From Gemmobacter nectariphilus DSM 15620 (GTDB lineage Bacteria > Pseudomonadota > Alphaproteobacteria > Rhodobacterales > Rhodobacteraceae), in the NCBI RefSeq assembly GCF_000429765.1, contig NZ_KE386949.1, positions 448,815 to 512,814 of the forward strand: a stretch of DNA of 64,000 nt, read 5' to 3'. Position 1 is the first letter of the stretch. Each line of letters opens with the position of its first letter. The position numbers and the translations under genes are program-made. Shown in pieces: positions 36,249-46,006 of this stretch. The notes beneath the pieces are model-generated. The model was not told the DNA's origin. It ran no database searches and was given only the letters and a program-made list of their open reading frames with translations.

Positions 36249-37721
36249 TCAGTTCACCGACAGCGCGACAAAGCGCGGATCGCCGCCCCGGCGGACCAGC
36301 AACAGCAGCGACTTGCGCCCGGCATCCTTGGCCTCGGTGATGCGGGCGGTCAGGTCGGCGGCCGTGGTCACCGGCTTTTGCCCGGCCTCGGTGATCACAT
36401 CGCCTTCGGCAAGGCCCTTGGTATCGGCCTCGGACCCGGCGGTCACACCGACGACCAGCAGACCATCGGTGCCCGCAGGCAGACCGGCGGCCTGACGTTC
36501 GTCCTCGGTCGGAACGCGCAAGGTCATGCCCAGCAGCGATTCTTCCTTCGGCGCGGCCTGACCGTTCTGGCCGGCGTCCGGGGTCGATTCGCCTTCGGCA
36601 GTCTCGCGCCGGCCCAGCGTCACGCTCAGCGTCTCGGTCTTGCCATCGCGCAGCACCACCACGCGGACGGCCTTGCCGACCTCGGCATCGGCGACGCGGC
36701 GGACCAGCTCGCGGGTGTTGGCCACATCGGCACCGTCAAAGCTGACGATCACGTCGTTCGGCAGCAGCCCTGCATCCTTGGCCGGACCATCCGGCACATC
36801 CGTCACCAGGGCGCCGGCGGCCTTGGGCAGGCCCATCGCCTCGGCAATATCGCCCGTCACGTCCTGGATGCGCACGCCCAGCCAGCCGCGGCGGGTTTCG
36901 CCAAAGTCGCGCAGCTGCTTGACCACCTTGTCCGCGACATTCGAGGCCATGGCAAAGCCGATGCCGATGGACCCGCCGTTCGGCGACAGGATCGCGGTGT
37001 TGATGCCGATCACATCGCCATCCATGTTGAACAGCGGCCCGCCCGAGTTGCCACGGTTGATGGCCGCATCGGTCTGGATGTAATCGTCATAGGTGCCTTG
37101 CAGGCTGCGCCCCCGGGCCGACACGATCCCGGCCGAGACCGAGAAGCCCTGACCCAGCGGGTTGCCCATGGCCATCACCCAATCCCCCACGCGCATCGCG
37201 TTGGAATCGCCAAAGCGCACGAAGGGCAGCGGCTTGTCGCTTTCGACCTTGAGCACGGCAAGGTCGGTCTTGGGGTCGGTGCCGACGACCTTTGCCTTCA
37301 GCCGGTCGCCCGAGAAGAATTCGATCTCGATATCGTCGGCGCCTTCGATGACGTGGTTGTTGGTGACGATATAGCCGTCCTCGGACACCACAAAGCCCGA
37401 CCCCAGCGCCTGACCGCGCCGCGGCGGGGCCTGTTCGCCGCCCCGGTTGCCCCGGTCCATGAAGTCGCGGAAGAAATCCTCGAAGGGCGAGCCTTCGGGC
37501 AGTTGCGGGCGACGGTCGGCCGCCTGAGCGATGACGGTGGACGTGGTGATGTTGACCACCGCCGGGCTGACCTTGTCGGCCAGATCGGCAAAGCTTTCCG
37601 GGGCGCCGCGCGCCTCGACGGCCAGCGACTGGGCCATTGCGAACGCCAGCGCCAGAATCCCTAGCCACATGGCGCGCAGTGTCAGCTGCGGCATGGGCCG
37701 GGTCAGAACCCGTGAATGCAT
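36249..37721 (-). CDS. Do-like periplasmic serine endoprotease (DegP/DegQ/MucD type)
   Basis: 490-aa trypsin-like protease with two PDZ domains. The signal peptide covers about 1-38. The catalytic triad is H123 (TNNHVIEG), D153 (KTDLAVLKVE) and S226 (NRGNSGGPLF). PDZ1 is at about 275-375 and PDZ2 at about 395-485. It degrades or refolds misfolded envelope proteins. The start at 37721 is the best of three close ATGs, because GGAGGA is 7 nt upstream. It follows hflKC-DUF2065, a common arrangement for envelope proteolysis. Confidence 0.92.
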   Translation of the reverse strand: MHSRVLTRPMPQLTLRAMWLGILALAFAMAQSLAVEARGAPESFADLADKVSPAVVNITTSTVIAQAADRRPQLPEGSPFEDFFRDFMDRGNRGGEQAPPRRGQALGSGFVVSEDGYIVTNNHVIEGADDIEIEFFSGDRLKAKVVGTDPKTDLAVLKVESDKPLPFVRFGDSNAMRVGDWVMAMGNPLGQGFSVSAGIVSARGRSLQGTYDDYIQTDAAINRGNSGGPLFNMDGDVIGINTAILSPNGGSIGIGFAMASNVADKVVKQLRDFGETRRGWLGVRIQDVTGDIAEAMGLPKAAGALVTDVPDGPAKDAGLLPNDVIVSFDGADVANTRELVRRVADAEVGKAVRVVVLRDGKTETLSVTLGRRETAEGESTPDAGQNGQAAPKEESLLGMTLRVPTEDERQAAGLPAGTDGLLVVGVTAGSEADTKGLAEGDVITEAGQKPVTTAADLTARITEAKDAGRKSLLLLVRRGGDPRFVALSVN

Positions 37722-37851
37722 GGGCATATCCTCCATTCCTGAAAACCGGGGCTCGCCCGGCCTTGGGCGAACAATGGGCAAGTGCCCCGGCGAAAGCAAA
37801 CCACGTTGCAAATGTCTCAATCGGTTGTGAAGCGGCGCGACGGCGCCGCGA

Positions 37852-38049
37852 TCAGAATGCCCCCAGGCGCCGCGCCAGCCAGACCAGCAGAACGCCAGCC
37901 CCCAGCATGGCCAGCCCGATCAGCCGCCGCACCTCGGGCGGGATGCGGGCGATCAGGGCGACCAGATCCTCCATGCGCGAAGGGGCCAGCGCGAACGCCA
38001 GCCCCTCCACCACAAGCACAAGCCCAAGGGCCAGCGCGACGATCTTCAT
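37852..38049 (-). CDS. DUF2065 (YjeT-like) membrane protein
   Basis: 65 aa with two helices (about 3-22 and 40-60), an inner-membrane hairpin protein of unknown function. The start overlaps the hflC stop by 4 nt. In E. coli yjeT also follows hflC, so a role with the HflKC complex is plausible. Confidence 0.8.
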   Translation of the reverse strand: MKIVALALGLVLVVEGLAFALAPSRMEDLVALIARIPPEVRRLIGLAMLGAGVLLVWLARRLGAF

Positions 38050-38933
38050 TCGCCCGTCCGCGCCGCCGGTGCCTTGTCCGACCGCAGATAGTCAAAGAAG
38101 GTGCTGTCCGGCTGCATGACGATCGACGAATTGCCGCCCTGCAGCGCCTTTTCATACGAGGTCAGCGAGCGGGTAAAGGCGAAGAACTCGGGATCCTTGC
38201 CAAAGGCCTCGGCATAGATGCGGTTCCGTTCGGCATCCGCCTCGCCGCGCGTGACTTCAGCCTGACGGCGCGCGTCCGAGGTCAGCTCGATCACCGTGCG
38301 GTCGGCGGCAGCGCGCACGCGCTGCGCGGCCTCTTCGCCGCGGGCGCGTTCATCGGCCGCCTCGCGTTCACGTTCGGCCCGCATCCGGGCGAAGGTGGCG
38401 GCAAGGTTCTGTTCCGGCAGATCGGTGCGGGTCAGCCGCACGTCCACCACATCGACGCCCAGGGACAGCGCCTGACGGCGCGCATTGTCGCGGATCTGGT
38501 TCATCAGCGAGGTGCGGTCTTCGGACAGCACGCGGTTCGAGGGCACACCGCCCAGAACCTCGCGGATGGCGGCGGTGATGATCCGCTCCAGCCGGACCTG
38601 TGCCGCATCCTCGCCGCCTGCACCGACGGCCTCGCGGAAGTCGATCAGGTTGACGATGCGCCAGCGGGCAAAGGCATCGACCACAAGGCGGCGGTCATCC
38701 AGCGGGGTGACCTCCAGCGGCTGGGTCTGAAGGCCGAGGATGCGGTCCTCGTACTTCACCACCTCCTGGATCAGGGGGATCTTGAATCCCAGACCGGGGG
38801 TTTCCTTGACCTGTTTCACCTGGCCGAATTGCAGCACCAGCGCCTTTTCGCGTTCATCGACGATGAACAGCGACGACAGGACGCCAGCCACGATCACGGC
38901 CAGGGCCGGCAGGATCAGCGCGGAACGGTTCAT
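38046..38933 (-). CDS. hflC: HflC, SPFH-domain modulator of FtsH protease
   Basis: 295 aa. One N-terminal signal anchor (about 5-24) is followed by a prohibitin/SPFH domain and a helical, Ala/Glu/Arg-rich region (REREAADERARGEEA). It forms a large membrane-bound ring with HflK that encloses FtsH on the periplasmic side. ATGA overlaps at both ends. Confidence 0.93.
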   Translation of the reverse strand: MNRSALILPALAVIVAGVLSSLFIVDEREKALVLQFGQVKQVKETPGLGFKIPLIQEVVKYEDRILGLQTQPLEVTPLDDRRLVVDAFARWRIVNLIDFREAVGAGGEDAAQVRLERIITAAIREVLGGVPSNRVLSEDRTSLMNQIRDNARRQALSLGVDVVDVRLTRTDLPEQNLAATFARMRAEREREAADERARGEEAAQRVRAAADRTVIELTSDARRQAEVTRGEADAERNRIYAEAFGKDPEFFAFTRSLTSYEKALQGGNSSIVMQPDSTFFDYLRSDKAPAARTGE

Positions 38934-40069
38934 TGCCCAGCCCCCCGGTTCAGATCATTGAGCGGCAGATAGGGCACCACGCCCTGCGCGCCTTCGCCCG
39001 ACACGCCATCAAGGATGACCTTGTTCATGTCGCCCAGAACCTTTTCCATCGTCTCCAGATACATCCGGCGGCGGGTGACCTCGGGCGCCTTGACGTATTC
39101 CTCGTAGACGGCGCTGAAGCGGCTGGCCTCGCCCTGGGCGGCGTTCACCACCTCGGCGCGGTAGCCTTCGGCCTGTTCCAGCAGCCGCGCGGCTTCACCC
39201 CGTGCCCCTGCGGTCACGCGGTTGGCGTAGGCGTCGGCCTCTTTCTCCAGCCGGTCACGTTCCTGCTGGGCGGCCTGCACCTCACGGAAGCTGTCGATGA
39301 CCTCGCGCGGCGGGTCGGCACGGTCAAAGTTGATCCGCACGACGTTGATGCCGGCCTGATAGCTGTCCAGCGTGTCCTGGACCGCCTGCCGCAGATCCGA
39401 GGCAATGGCACCGCGATCCCGGTTGAGGATGGGCGCCAGTTCCGAGCGCGCGATGATGTCGCGCATCGCCGATTCCGACACCGCGCGGATCGTCTCGGTC
39501 GGGTCTTTCAGGTTGAACAGAAAGGCCGCCGGATCCGACACGTTCCAGACCACCTGGAATTCGATATCGACGATGTTCTGATCGCGCGTCAGCATCAAGC
39601 CGCTGTCCAGAACGCCTGCCCGGCCGGTGCCGATGTCAGTCACCCGCTCGCCCGTCACCTGAACGATCTCGGCCGTGACAAAGGGCCAGGGCGCAAAGTT
39701 CAGGCCCGGGCCGCCGATGCCGCGAAACTCACCCAGGAACAGCTCGACCGAGCGTTCTTCGGGCTTGACGGTGTAAAAGGACGCCATGCCCCACAGGACC
39801 GCCGCCGCCGCAAGGCCCAGCAGAACGCCGCCGCGCGAGAACATCGGCGAGGGGCCGCGCCCCGGACCGCCCGTGCCACGCCCGCCGCCCTGACCGCCGC
39901 GCCCGCCCATCAGGACGCGCAGCTGTTCCTGACCCTTTTTCATCAGCTCGTCGATTTCCGGGATCTGCGGGCCGTCCGGGCCCTTGCGGCCACCGCCGCC
40001 GCCCTGTCCCCGGTTGTCGCCGCCCCCGCCGCCGGAGCCGCCGCCCCAAGGTCCTCCGCTACCCGCCAT
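38930..40069 (-). CDS. hflK: HflK, SPFH-domain modulator of FtsH protease
   Basis: 379 aa. A long Gly-rich cytoplasmic N-terminus (MAGSGGPWGGGSGGGGG, then GGGRGTGGPGRG near 65-76) precedes the membrane anchor (about 81-100) and the SPFH domain. The helical part carries ARGEAARLLEQAEGYRAEV in part. It pairs with HflC encoded immediately downstream (ATGA overlap). Confidence 0.94.
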   Translation of the reverse strand: MAGSGGPWGGGSGGGGGDNRGQGGGGGRKGPDGPQIPEIDELMKKGQEQLRVLMGGRGGQGGGRGTGGPGRGPSPMFSRGGVLLGLAAAAVLWGMASFYTVKPEERSVELFLGEFRGIGGPGLNFAPWPFVTAEIVQVTGERVTDIGTGRAGVLDSGLMLTRDQNIVDIEFQVVWNVSDPAAFLFNLKDPTETIRAVSESAMRDIIARSELAPILNRDRGAIASDLRQAVQDTLDSYQAGINVVRINFDRADPPREVIDSFREVQAAQQERDRLEKEADAYANRVTAGARGEAARLLEQAEGYRAEVVNAAQGEASRFSAVYEEYVKAPEVTRRRMYLETMEKVLGDMNKVILDGVSGEGAQGVVPYLPLNDLNRGAGQ

Positions 40070-40125
40070 GGGATCCTTTCCTTCTGTAAACCGTTTTGGT
40101 CTAACTGGTCATTCCTGCGCGAAAA

Positions 40126-41493
40126 TCAAGCGTTTCCGACCCGCCGGGCCGGGGATTTCATGGTCACCAGTTCCTCGGCCATCGTCGGATGCACCGCGCA
40201 GGTGCGGTCAAAGTCCTCTTTGGTGGCGCCCATCTTGATCGCAATGGCCGCCAGCTGGATCATCTCTCCGGCAGCAGGTGCGACGATATGGCACCCCAGA
40301 ACGCGGCGCGTGGTCTGGCAGACGATCAGCTTGAACAGCGCCTTGTCCTGGCGCCCGGCAAACAGCGTCTGCATGGGGCGGAAGGTGGCAACATACACCT
40401 CGACCGGGCCCTGTGCCGCCGCCTCGGCCTCGGTCAGGCCGACGGTGCCCAGTTCGGGCTGGGTGAAGACGGCGGCTGCCACCAGATCATGGTCGGCCTT
40501 GCGCGGCTGGCCCTTGAAGACGGTATCGGCAAAGGCGTGACCTTCGCGGATCGCCACCGGCGTCAGCGCGATACGGTCGGTCACATCGCCCACCGCATAG
40601 ATCGAGGGAACGGCGGTCTGGCTATAGCCATCCACCACGATCTGACCGTTCGCGCCAAACCGGACGCCCAAGGGTTCCAGCCCCAGCCCTTCGGTGTTCG
40701 GCTTGCGCCCGGTCGCATACAGCACGGCGTCATAGCTGCCGCCTGCCGTGCCGGTTGCGCTGGCGCGGATCGTCGTGCCATCCCGTTCCAGCGCGGTGAC
40801 GTCGCTGTTGCAGTGAATGTCGATCCCGCGCGCGCGCATCGCATCGGCGACATGGCCGCGCGCCTCGTCGTCAAAGCCGCGCAAGACCTGATCGCCGCGA
40901 TAGGCCAGTGTCACCTTGACCCCAAGCCCATGCAGGATGCAGGCGAATTCGCAGGCGATGAAGCCGCCACCGACGATCAGCACCGAGGCAGGCAGCGCAT
41001 CCAGCAAGAACACCTCGTTCGAGGTGATGGCCAGATCGGCGCCCGGAATGTCGGGCACAAAGGGACGGCCCCCCGTGGCGATCAGGATATGTTTCGCGCG
41101 GATCCGCCGGCCATCGGCCAGCTTGACGGTATGGGCATCTTCAACCGTGGCGCGGCAATCGTGGATGGTCACACCCGCATTCACCAGGCCCGAGCGATAG
41201 GCGCCTTCCAGACGGATCAGTTCCTTGTCCAGCGCGGCGCGAAACTGCGGCCAGCTGAAATCGCCCGCCGTCACATCCCAGCCATAGGCGCGGGCATCCT
41301 CGATCTGGCCGGGAAAGGCGCTGGCAAAGACCATCAGTTTCTTGGGCACGCAGCCGCGGATCACACAGGTGCCGCCCATGCGGTATTCCTCGGCCAGCGC
41401 AACGCGCGCCCCACCTTCCGAGGCGGCGATGCGCGCCGCACGCACACCACCCGAGCCACCGCCGATGACAAAAAGATCCACGTCGAACGTCAT
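40126..41493 (-). CDS. gor: glutathione-disulfide reductase
   Basis: 455-aa flavoprotein disulfide reductase. FAD-binding GGGSGGVRAAR is near the N-terminus, and the redox-active pair C43/C48 is in GGTCVIRGCVPKK. The second nucleotide-binding loop VGGGFIACEFA lies at about 175-185. The C-terminal catalytic histidine is in CAVHPTMAEE (about 436-445). The short spacing CVIRGCVPKK is characteristic of bacterial and plant glutathione reductases. It follows rpiA with a 78-nt gap. Confidence 0.92.
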   Translation of the reverse strand: MTFDVDLFVIGGGSGGVRAARIAASEGGARVALAEEYRMGGTCVIRGCVPKKLMVFASAFPGQIEDARAYGWDVTAGDFSWPQFRAALDKELIRLEGAYRSGLVNAGVTIHDCRATVEDAHTVKLADGRRIRAKHILIATGGRPFVPDIPGADLAITSNEVFLLDALPASVLIVGGGFIACEFACILHGLGVKVTLAYRGDQVLRGFDDEARGHVADAMRARGIDIHCNSDVTALERDGTTIRASATGTAGGSYDAVLYATGRKPNTEGLGLEPLGVRFGANGQIVVDGYSQTAVPSIYAVGDVTDRIALTPVAIREGHAFADTVFKGQPRKADHDLVAAAVFTQPELGTVGLTEAEAAAQGPVEVYVATFRPMQTLFAGRQDKALFKLIVCQTTRRVLGCHIVAPAAGEMIQLAAIAIKMGATKEDFDRTCAVHPTMAEELVTMKSPARRVGNA

Positions 41494-41571
41494 GCAGCCT
41501 CCTTGCGGCGTTTGTCGCCGGTCCTGACAGGGCAGATGCCGCCAGACCTGATGGCGCGCAAGGGCCGCAGC

Positions 41572-42354
41572 TCAATCGGCGCCGAAAACGTTGTCCGTCT
41601 CGGCAAATTCCACAGTTTCATGCGCGATAGTCCCGGCGTTGATGTCGCGCACGTCGACCCGCCCGTCGCCGTGCCCGATGATCACCACATCGCAGATGTC
41701 GATGAACAGCCCGTTTTCCACCACGCCGGGGATCTGGTTCAGGATCAGCGCCAGCTGGCGCGGATGGTCGATCCGGCCCAGATGCAGATCGACGATGTAA
41801 TTGCCCTCGTCGGTCACAAAGGCCCGGTCGCCATTCATCCGCAACGTGACCTCGCGCCCCATCAGCTCCAGGCTGCCAAGGGTTTCGACGATCAGCGCGC
41901 GGGTGGTCTGCCAGCCAAAGGGGATCACCTCGACCGGCAGGGGAAAGGCGCCCAGATGCGCGACTTCCTTGGCGGCATCGGCAATGACGACCATCTGGTC
42001 CGAGGCCGTCGCCACGATCTTTTCCTGCAGCAGCGCCCCGCCGCCACCCTTGATCAGCGCAAGGTTGGCATCAAACTCGTCGGCGCCGTCGATGGTCAGA
42101 TCCAGCCACTTCGCCTCGTCCAGCGAGGTGATGCGCAGCCCCAGTTGCCGCGCCAGTTCCGCCGTGCGGCTCGAGGTTGGCACCCCCGTGATCCGCAATC
42201 CTTCGGTCTTCACCCGCTCGGCCAGACAGCGCACCATCCAGGCTGCGGTGGATCCGGTGCCCAGCCCGACCCGCATGCCATCCTCGACAAAGGCGACGGC
42301 GCGGCGGGCGGCTACGAACTTGGCCTTGTCGATGGGCGAAAGATCGGCTGGCAT
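41572..42354 (-). CDS. rpiA: ribose-5-phosphate isomerase A
   Basis: 260 aa. GLGTGSTAAWMV (about 29-40), TSLDEAKWLDLTIDGADEFD in part (about 75-94) and KGGGGALLQEKIVA (about 101-114) are the RpiA substrate loops. It interconverts ribose-5- and ribulose-5-phosphate. The start at 42354 (MPADLSP) is chosen over a distant upstream ATG. Leads a minus-strand series rpiA-gor-hflK-hflC-DUF2065-protease. Confidence 0.94.
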   Translation of the reverse strand: MPADLSPIDKAKFVAARRAVAFVEDGMRVGLGTGSTAAWMVRCLAERVKTEGLRITGVPTSSRTAELARQLGLRITSLDEAKWLDLTIDGADEFDANLALIKGGGGALLQEKIVATASDQMVVIADAAKEVAHLGAFPLPVEVIPFGWQTTRALIVETLGSLELMGREVTLRMNGDRAFVTDEGNYIVDLHLGRIDHPRQLALILNQIPGVVENGLFIDICDVVIIGHGDGRVDVRDINAGTIAHETVEFAETDNVFGAD

Positions 42355-42735
42355 GGGCGTCTCCGGGCGGCAGTCTGGCCGGTTATAGGCAATGGACGCC
42401 CCGCGGGCGAGTGGGAATCGGCCAAGCCCGCGCCCGGCCGCTGCATTCCGCGTCAGCTTTGACGTGGGTGCTCGTCGCGCATCAGCTGATTGCGACTGGC
42501 CCACCGGCCTGCAAATTCATCGAAATAATGACGCATCTCCGGCCCCATGCGGCCGCGCCGCCCGGAACCCGGCGAGCCTGTCGGCCCGAGCCGCCAGACT
42601 GGAAGATGTGATCGCGCGACAGGCAACAGCGCAGGTGGAAAGACTGGTCAAACCGGTGGGGCCCGGCGCCTTCGGCGCATTCCTGGCCGGCTGACGCATA
42701 TGCCCGCCCAACAGGGCGGGCATGTCGATGTCAGC
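42355..42735. other. 381-nt intergenic stretch with no convincing gene
   Basis: It holds the rpiA promoter region, a somewhat AT-richer patch around 42505-42535, and the hairpin at 42700-42723. A plus-strand open frame (42392-42694) ends in a plausible-looking helical stretch, but its only ATG is poor and has no ribosome site. I treat it as a possible decayed or unrecognised small gene. Confidence 0.4.
42700..42723 (-). terminator. hairpin downstream of mlaC
   Basis: A perfect 10-bp stem, ATGCCCGCCC (42700-42709) with GGGCGGGCAT (42714-42723), 4-nt loop, 13 nt beyond the mlaC stop. No T-run follows on either strand, so termination may be inefficient or factor-assisted. Confidence 0.5.
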
Positions 42736-43371
42736 TCAGATCGACTTCAGATCCGCGATCAACGCGTTCAAATCGCCCCGGCGACGGTCCAGCATGGACC
42801 CGATCTCGGTGCGCTCTGCCGCCAGCATGTTCACGCCTTCGATGATGATGTTGAAGAACATCTGCCGGCCCGAGCGGTCCGAGACATGCCAGCGCAGATC
42901 AAAGGGCGCCTGCCCGCGCAGCTTGGCAACCGAACTGACCTCGAAATAGCTTTTCAAGGGCTGCGCGCCTGTCACCTCGATCTGCCCGCCGATGAATTCG
43001 CGGAACCGGCGGCCGTATTTGCGGGCGATATAGCCGCGAAACGCCTCGGTAAAGGCGGCCATCTGGGCGCTGCTGGCGCTGCGCGCCGCAGGGCCAAGCG
43101 CAGAGCGGGCAATGGTCGGCACATCGGCATAGCGCGTGAAGATGCCTTCGAAATCGTTCAGCATCGCGGCCTCGGACTTGCCCGAGTTGATGGTCGCGTT
43201 CACCTCGCCAATGGCGCGGTCGATCAGGTTGCGCGCCTGATCCACGTTCAGCGCAAAGGCAGGCGCTCCGGCCAGCAGAAACCCGGCATAGACCGCCCCG
43301 CCCGCCAGAAGTGCGCGGCGGCGCGGATCAGTCGCCGTAAGGGTTTGCATACGGATCGATGAACGCGTCAT
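42736..43371 (-). CDS. mlaC: MlaC/Ttg2D-family phospholipid-binding ABC auxiliary protein
   Basis: About 211 aa with a probable Tat-type leader (PRRRALLAGG, then a hydrophobic core, end near APAFA). The Tol_Tol_Ttg2-like body has LNVDQARNLIDRAIGEVN in part, FTRYADVPTIARSALG and FREFIGGQI. MlaC shuttles phospholipid across the periplasm between MlaA and the MlaFEDB importer. The start at 43371 is chosen because AGGAGGT precedes it; it overlaps the mlaA end by 44 nt. No mlaFED genes are in the window. Confidence 0.85.
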   Translation of the reverse strand: MTRSSIRMQTLTATDPRRRALLAGGAVYAGFLLAGAPAFALNVDQARNLIDRAIGEVNATINSGKSEAAMLNDFEGIFTRYADVPTIARSALGPAARSASSAQMAAFTEAFRGYIARKYGRRFREFIGGQIEVTGAQPLKSYFEVSSVAKLRGQAPFDLRWHVSDRSGRQMFFNIIIEGVNMLAAERTEIGSMLDRRRGDLNALIADLKSI

Positions 43372-44092
43372 CGCCAACCTCCTGTCCCAACTCGAACCGA
43401 CGGTTCTGCAGATACAGCAACCGCGTCTGGGCATAACTATCGGCGCTTTCGTGCATGATCGAGTCCACCGTGCCGCCAAACCGCGCCCGATCACCCAGTT
43501 TTGACACGACCTTGATCCCGCGCGCATACCCGCTCTGGGGCGAATGCAGTGCCACACCGACCGGGTCGATCACGGCATCGACAACCTTGCCAAGGGCGTC
43601 CCGTTCGGTCGACGGGCCAAGCACCGGCAGCATCAGGAACGCCCCTTCGCCGGCGCCCCAGGCATGCAGCGTGCCGCCGAAATCCGCGTCCCGTTCGGTC
43701 AGGCCCATGGCGCTGGCAGGATCGAACAGCCCGCCGATACCCAGCGTGGTGTTCAGCGCGAACCGCCATGTGTTGTGAACGGCATCCTCGAACTTGCCTT
43801 GCAAGGTCTTGTTCAGGATCGCCGAGGGCATCGACAGGTTGCCCGCCACATTGTTGATCACGGACCCCACCGGCCCGTTGGTCACCGGCTCTACCCCCCG
43901 CGCAAGCGGGCGTATCAGATTGGTGTCGAGCGCCTGGTTGAACGCATGAGTCCTGCGGTTCGAGCTTTCATACGGGTCATTGTCCGCAACCGGCGGTGGT
44001 GCGGCACAGGCCGCAAGCAGGCCCAATCCGAGAATCGGAGCGACACGACGAAAGTGCGTAAGGCGGCGGCAAAAAAGCAATGGAAATCCCAC
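43328..44092 (-). CDS. mlaA: MlaA/VacJ outer-membrane lipoprotein
   Basis: 254 aa. Lipobox LLAAC gives acylated C29. The VacJ-domain segments NDPYESSNRRTHAFN (about 38-52), GNLSMPSAILN, WRFALNTTLGIGGLFDPAS in part and LPVLGPSTERD are intact. MlaA removes mislocalised phospholipid from the outer leaflet and hands it to MlaC, encoded just downstream with overlap. Confidence 0.93.
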   Translation of the reverse strand: MGFPLLFCRRLTHFRRVAPILGLGLLAACAAPPPVADNDPYESSNRRTHAFNQALDTNLIRPLARGVEPVTNGPVGSVINNVAGNLSMPSAILNKTLQGKFEDAVHNTWRFALNTTLGIGGLFDPASAMGLTERDADFGGTLHAWGAGEGAFLMLPVLGPSTERDALGKVVDAVIDPVGVALHSPQSGYARGIKVVSKLGDRARFGGTVDSIMHESADSYAQTRLLYLQNRRFELGQEVGDDAFIDPYANPYGD

Positions 44093-44269
44093 GGTTTACT
44101 TTCTATGGTCGGCCCACGGCGCGACACGCCCCCGTGTCCGCTACCAGAACGAGGATTATCAGGCTGGTCAGCAGAGGCAACGCGCATGGCCGCTTTTTTT
44201 CGGTGAAAGCCGTTTTCCGCCTCGGGCAGACCCGCAATAATGACCAAGCGTTCACGAAAGAGTTAGGGA

Positions 44270-46006
44270 ATGAGCAACCTCGAAACCGCCCGCGGCCGTG
44301 CCGAGCTTCGGGCCGCTAGAGCAGAGAATCGCAAGCTCTTCTGGGCGGTTTTCCTGTTCAGCGCCGTAGTCAACGTGCTGATGCTGACCGGGCCCATGTA
44401 TATGCTTCAGGTCTATGACCGCGTTCTGGGGTCGCATTCGGAACCGACACTGGTCGCGCTGACGGCGCTGATCGTGTTCCTGTTCCTGGCGATGGGTCTG
44501 CTGGACCATGCGCGCTCGCGCGTCGCCGCAAGGATCGGTGCCCGCTTCATGGACAAGCTGGACCGGCGCGTGTTTTCCGCCGCGATCCGCATGTCGGCCG
44601 TGGCCCCGAACGAGCCCAGCGCCCAGGCCGCGCAGCGCGATCTTGAATCGATCCAGCGCCTTCTGGTCTCGCCGGTGCTGATGGCAGTGTTCGATCTGCC
44701 CTGGACCCCGCTGTTTCTGGTCGCGATCTTCATGTTCCACCCGATGCTGGGCTGGATGGCGATCATCGGCGGCGGCATCCTGATCGCGGTGACCTTGCTC
44801 AACCAGTCGGCCACCAAGCGGCCCACCGCCGAGGCAAACGGCACCACGGCGGCCGCCGAGCGTCTGTCCGAACAGATCAAGGCGGAATCCGAACTCATCC
44901 AAAGCCTGGGGATGCGCGGCGCCGCCTTTGCCCGCTGGGCCCGCGCCCGCGAGGCGCAGACCAGCGCGGTGATGAAGGCTTCGGACCTGACGGGCGGCTT
45001 CAGCGCACTGACCAAGACCTTCCGGCTGTTCCTGCAATCGGCCATGCTGGGCCTGGGCGCCTGGCTGGTGCTCAAGGGCCAGATGACGCCGGGCGCGATG
45101 ATTGCCGGCTCGATCCTGCTGGGCCGGGCTCTGGCGCCGATTGAAATGGCGGTCGGTCAATGGGCCGTCGTGCAGCGCGCACAGGAAGGCTGGGGGCGCC
45201 TTGCCTCGCTGCTTTCGCGTGTGCCGCAAGAGGCCGAGATGACCGCCCTGCCCAAGCCCCGCGCCATTCTTGAAGCGCAGGGCATTTCGGTCGCGCCTCC
45301 GGGCGAACATGCGGCGGTGATCAAGGGCGTGTCGTTCCGGCTGGACCAGGGGCAGGCCATGGGCGTCATCGGCGCCTCGGGGGCCGGCAAGTCCACGCTG
45401 GCCCGGGCGATCTGCGGCGTCTGGCGTCCCGCGGCCGGCAAGATCCGGCTGGACGGCGCCGCGCTGGACCAGTTCGACCCGGATACGCTGGGCAGCTATA
45501 TCGGCTATCTGCCGCAGCGCGTCACGCTGTTCGATGGCACGATTGCGGAAAACATCGCCCGCCTGTCGCCCAACCCCGATGCCGCCGCCGTGGTCAAGGC
45601 CGCCCAAAAGGCCGCCGCGCATGAGATGATCCTGCAGTTCCCGCAAGGCTATGACACCAAGGTCTCGGCCATCGGCGGGCGTCTGTCGGGCGGTCAGCTT
45701 CAGCGCATCGGCCTTGCGCGGGCGATGTATGGCGATCCGGTGATCCTGGTGCTGGACGAGCCCAACTCGAACCTCGACAACGAAGGCTCGATGGCGCTGA
45801 ACACCGCGATCCGCACCATGAAGTCCGAAGGCAAGGCGGTGATCATCATGGCGCACCGCCCTGCCGCCATTCAGGAATGCGATGTGCTGCTGGTGCTGGA
45901 AAACGGCGTGCGCACCGCCTTTGGCCCGCGCGACACCGTGCTGCGCGAAATGGTCAAGAACCATACCGAAATCATCCGCTCTGCCGGACCCGGAGGCGTG
46001 TCGTGA
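44270..46006 (+). CDS. type I secretion system ABC transporter (PrtD/AprD-like)
   Basis: 578-aa permease-ATPase fusion. About six membrane helices cover 1-300. Walker A GASGAGKST is near 366, the signature RLSGGQLQRIGLARA near 476, Walker B VILVLDEPNSNLD near 497 and the H-loop IMAHRP near 530. No C39 peptidase or CLD domain is present, so it belongs to the PrtD/HasD group that exports RTX proteases, lipases or S-layer proteins. The adaptor gene overlaps its stop (GTG start). The 177 nt upstream holds no clear promoter. Confidence 0.9.
   Translation: MSNLETARGRAELRAARAENRKLFWAVFLFSAVVNVLMLTGPMYMLQVYDRVLGSHSEPTLVALTALIVFLFLAMGLLDHARSRVAARIGARFMDKLDRRVFSAAIRMSAVAPNEPSAQAAQRDLESIQRLLVSPVLMAVFDLPWTPLFLVAIFMFHPMLGWMAIIGGGILIAVTLLNQSATKRPTAEANGTTAAAERLSEQIKAESELIQSLGMRGAAFARWARAREAQTSAVMKASDLTGGFSALTKTFRLFLQSAMLGLGAWLVLKGQMTPGAMIAGSILLGRALAPIEMAVGQWAVVQRAQEGWGRLASLLSRVPQEAEMTALPKPRAILEAQGISVAPPGEHAAVIKGVSFRLDQGQAMGVIGASGAGKSTLARAICGVWRPAAGKIRLDGAALDQFDPDTLGSYIGYLPQRVTLFDGTIAENIARLSPNPDAAAVVKAAQKAAAHEMILQFPQGYDTKVSAIGGRLSGGQLQRIGLARAMYGDPVILVLDEPNSNLDNEGSMALNTAIRTMKSEGKAVIIMAHRPAAIQECDVLLVLENGVRTAFGPRDTVLREMVKNHTEIIRSAGPGGVS

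Noticed and set aside
42392-42694. Plus-strand frame that could be a small protein upstream of mlaC
   Set aside because: No ribosome site, implausible N-terminus and no recognisable motif; only its last 40 residues look protein-like. Kept as an annotated gap.
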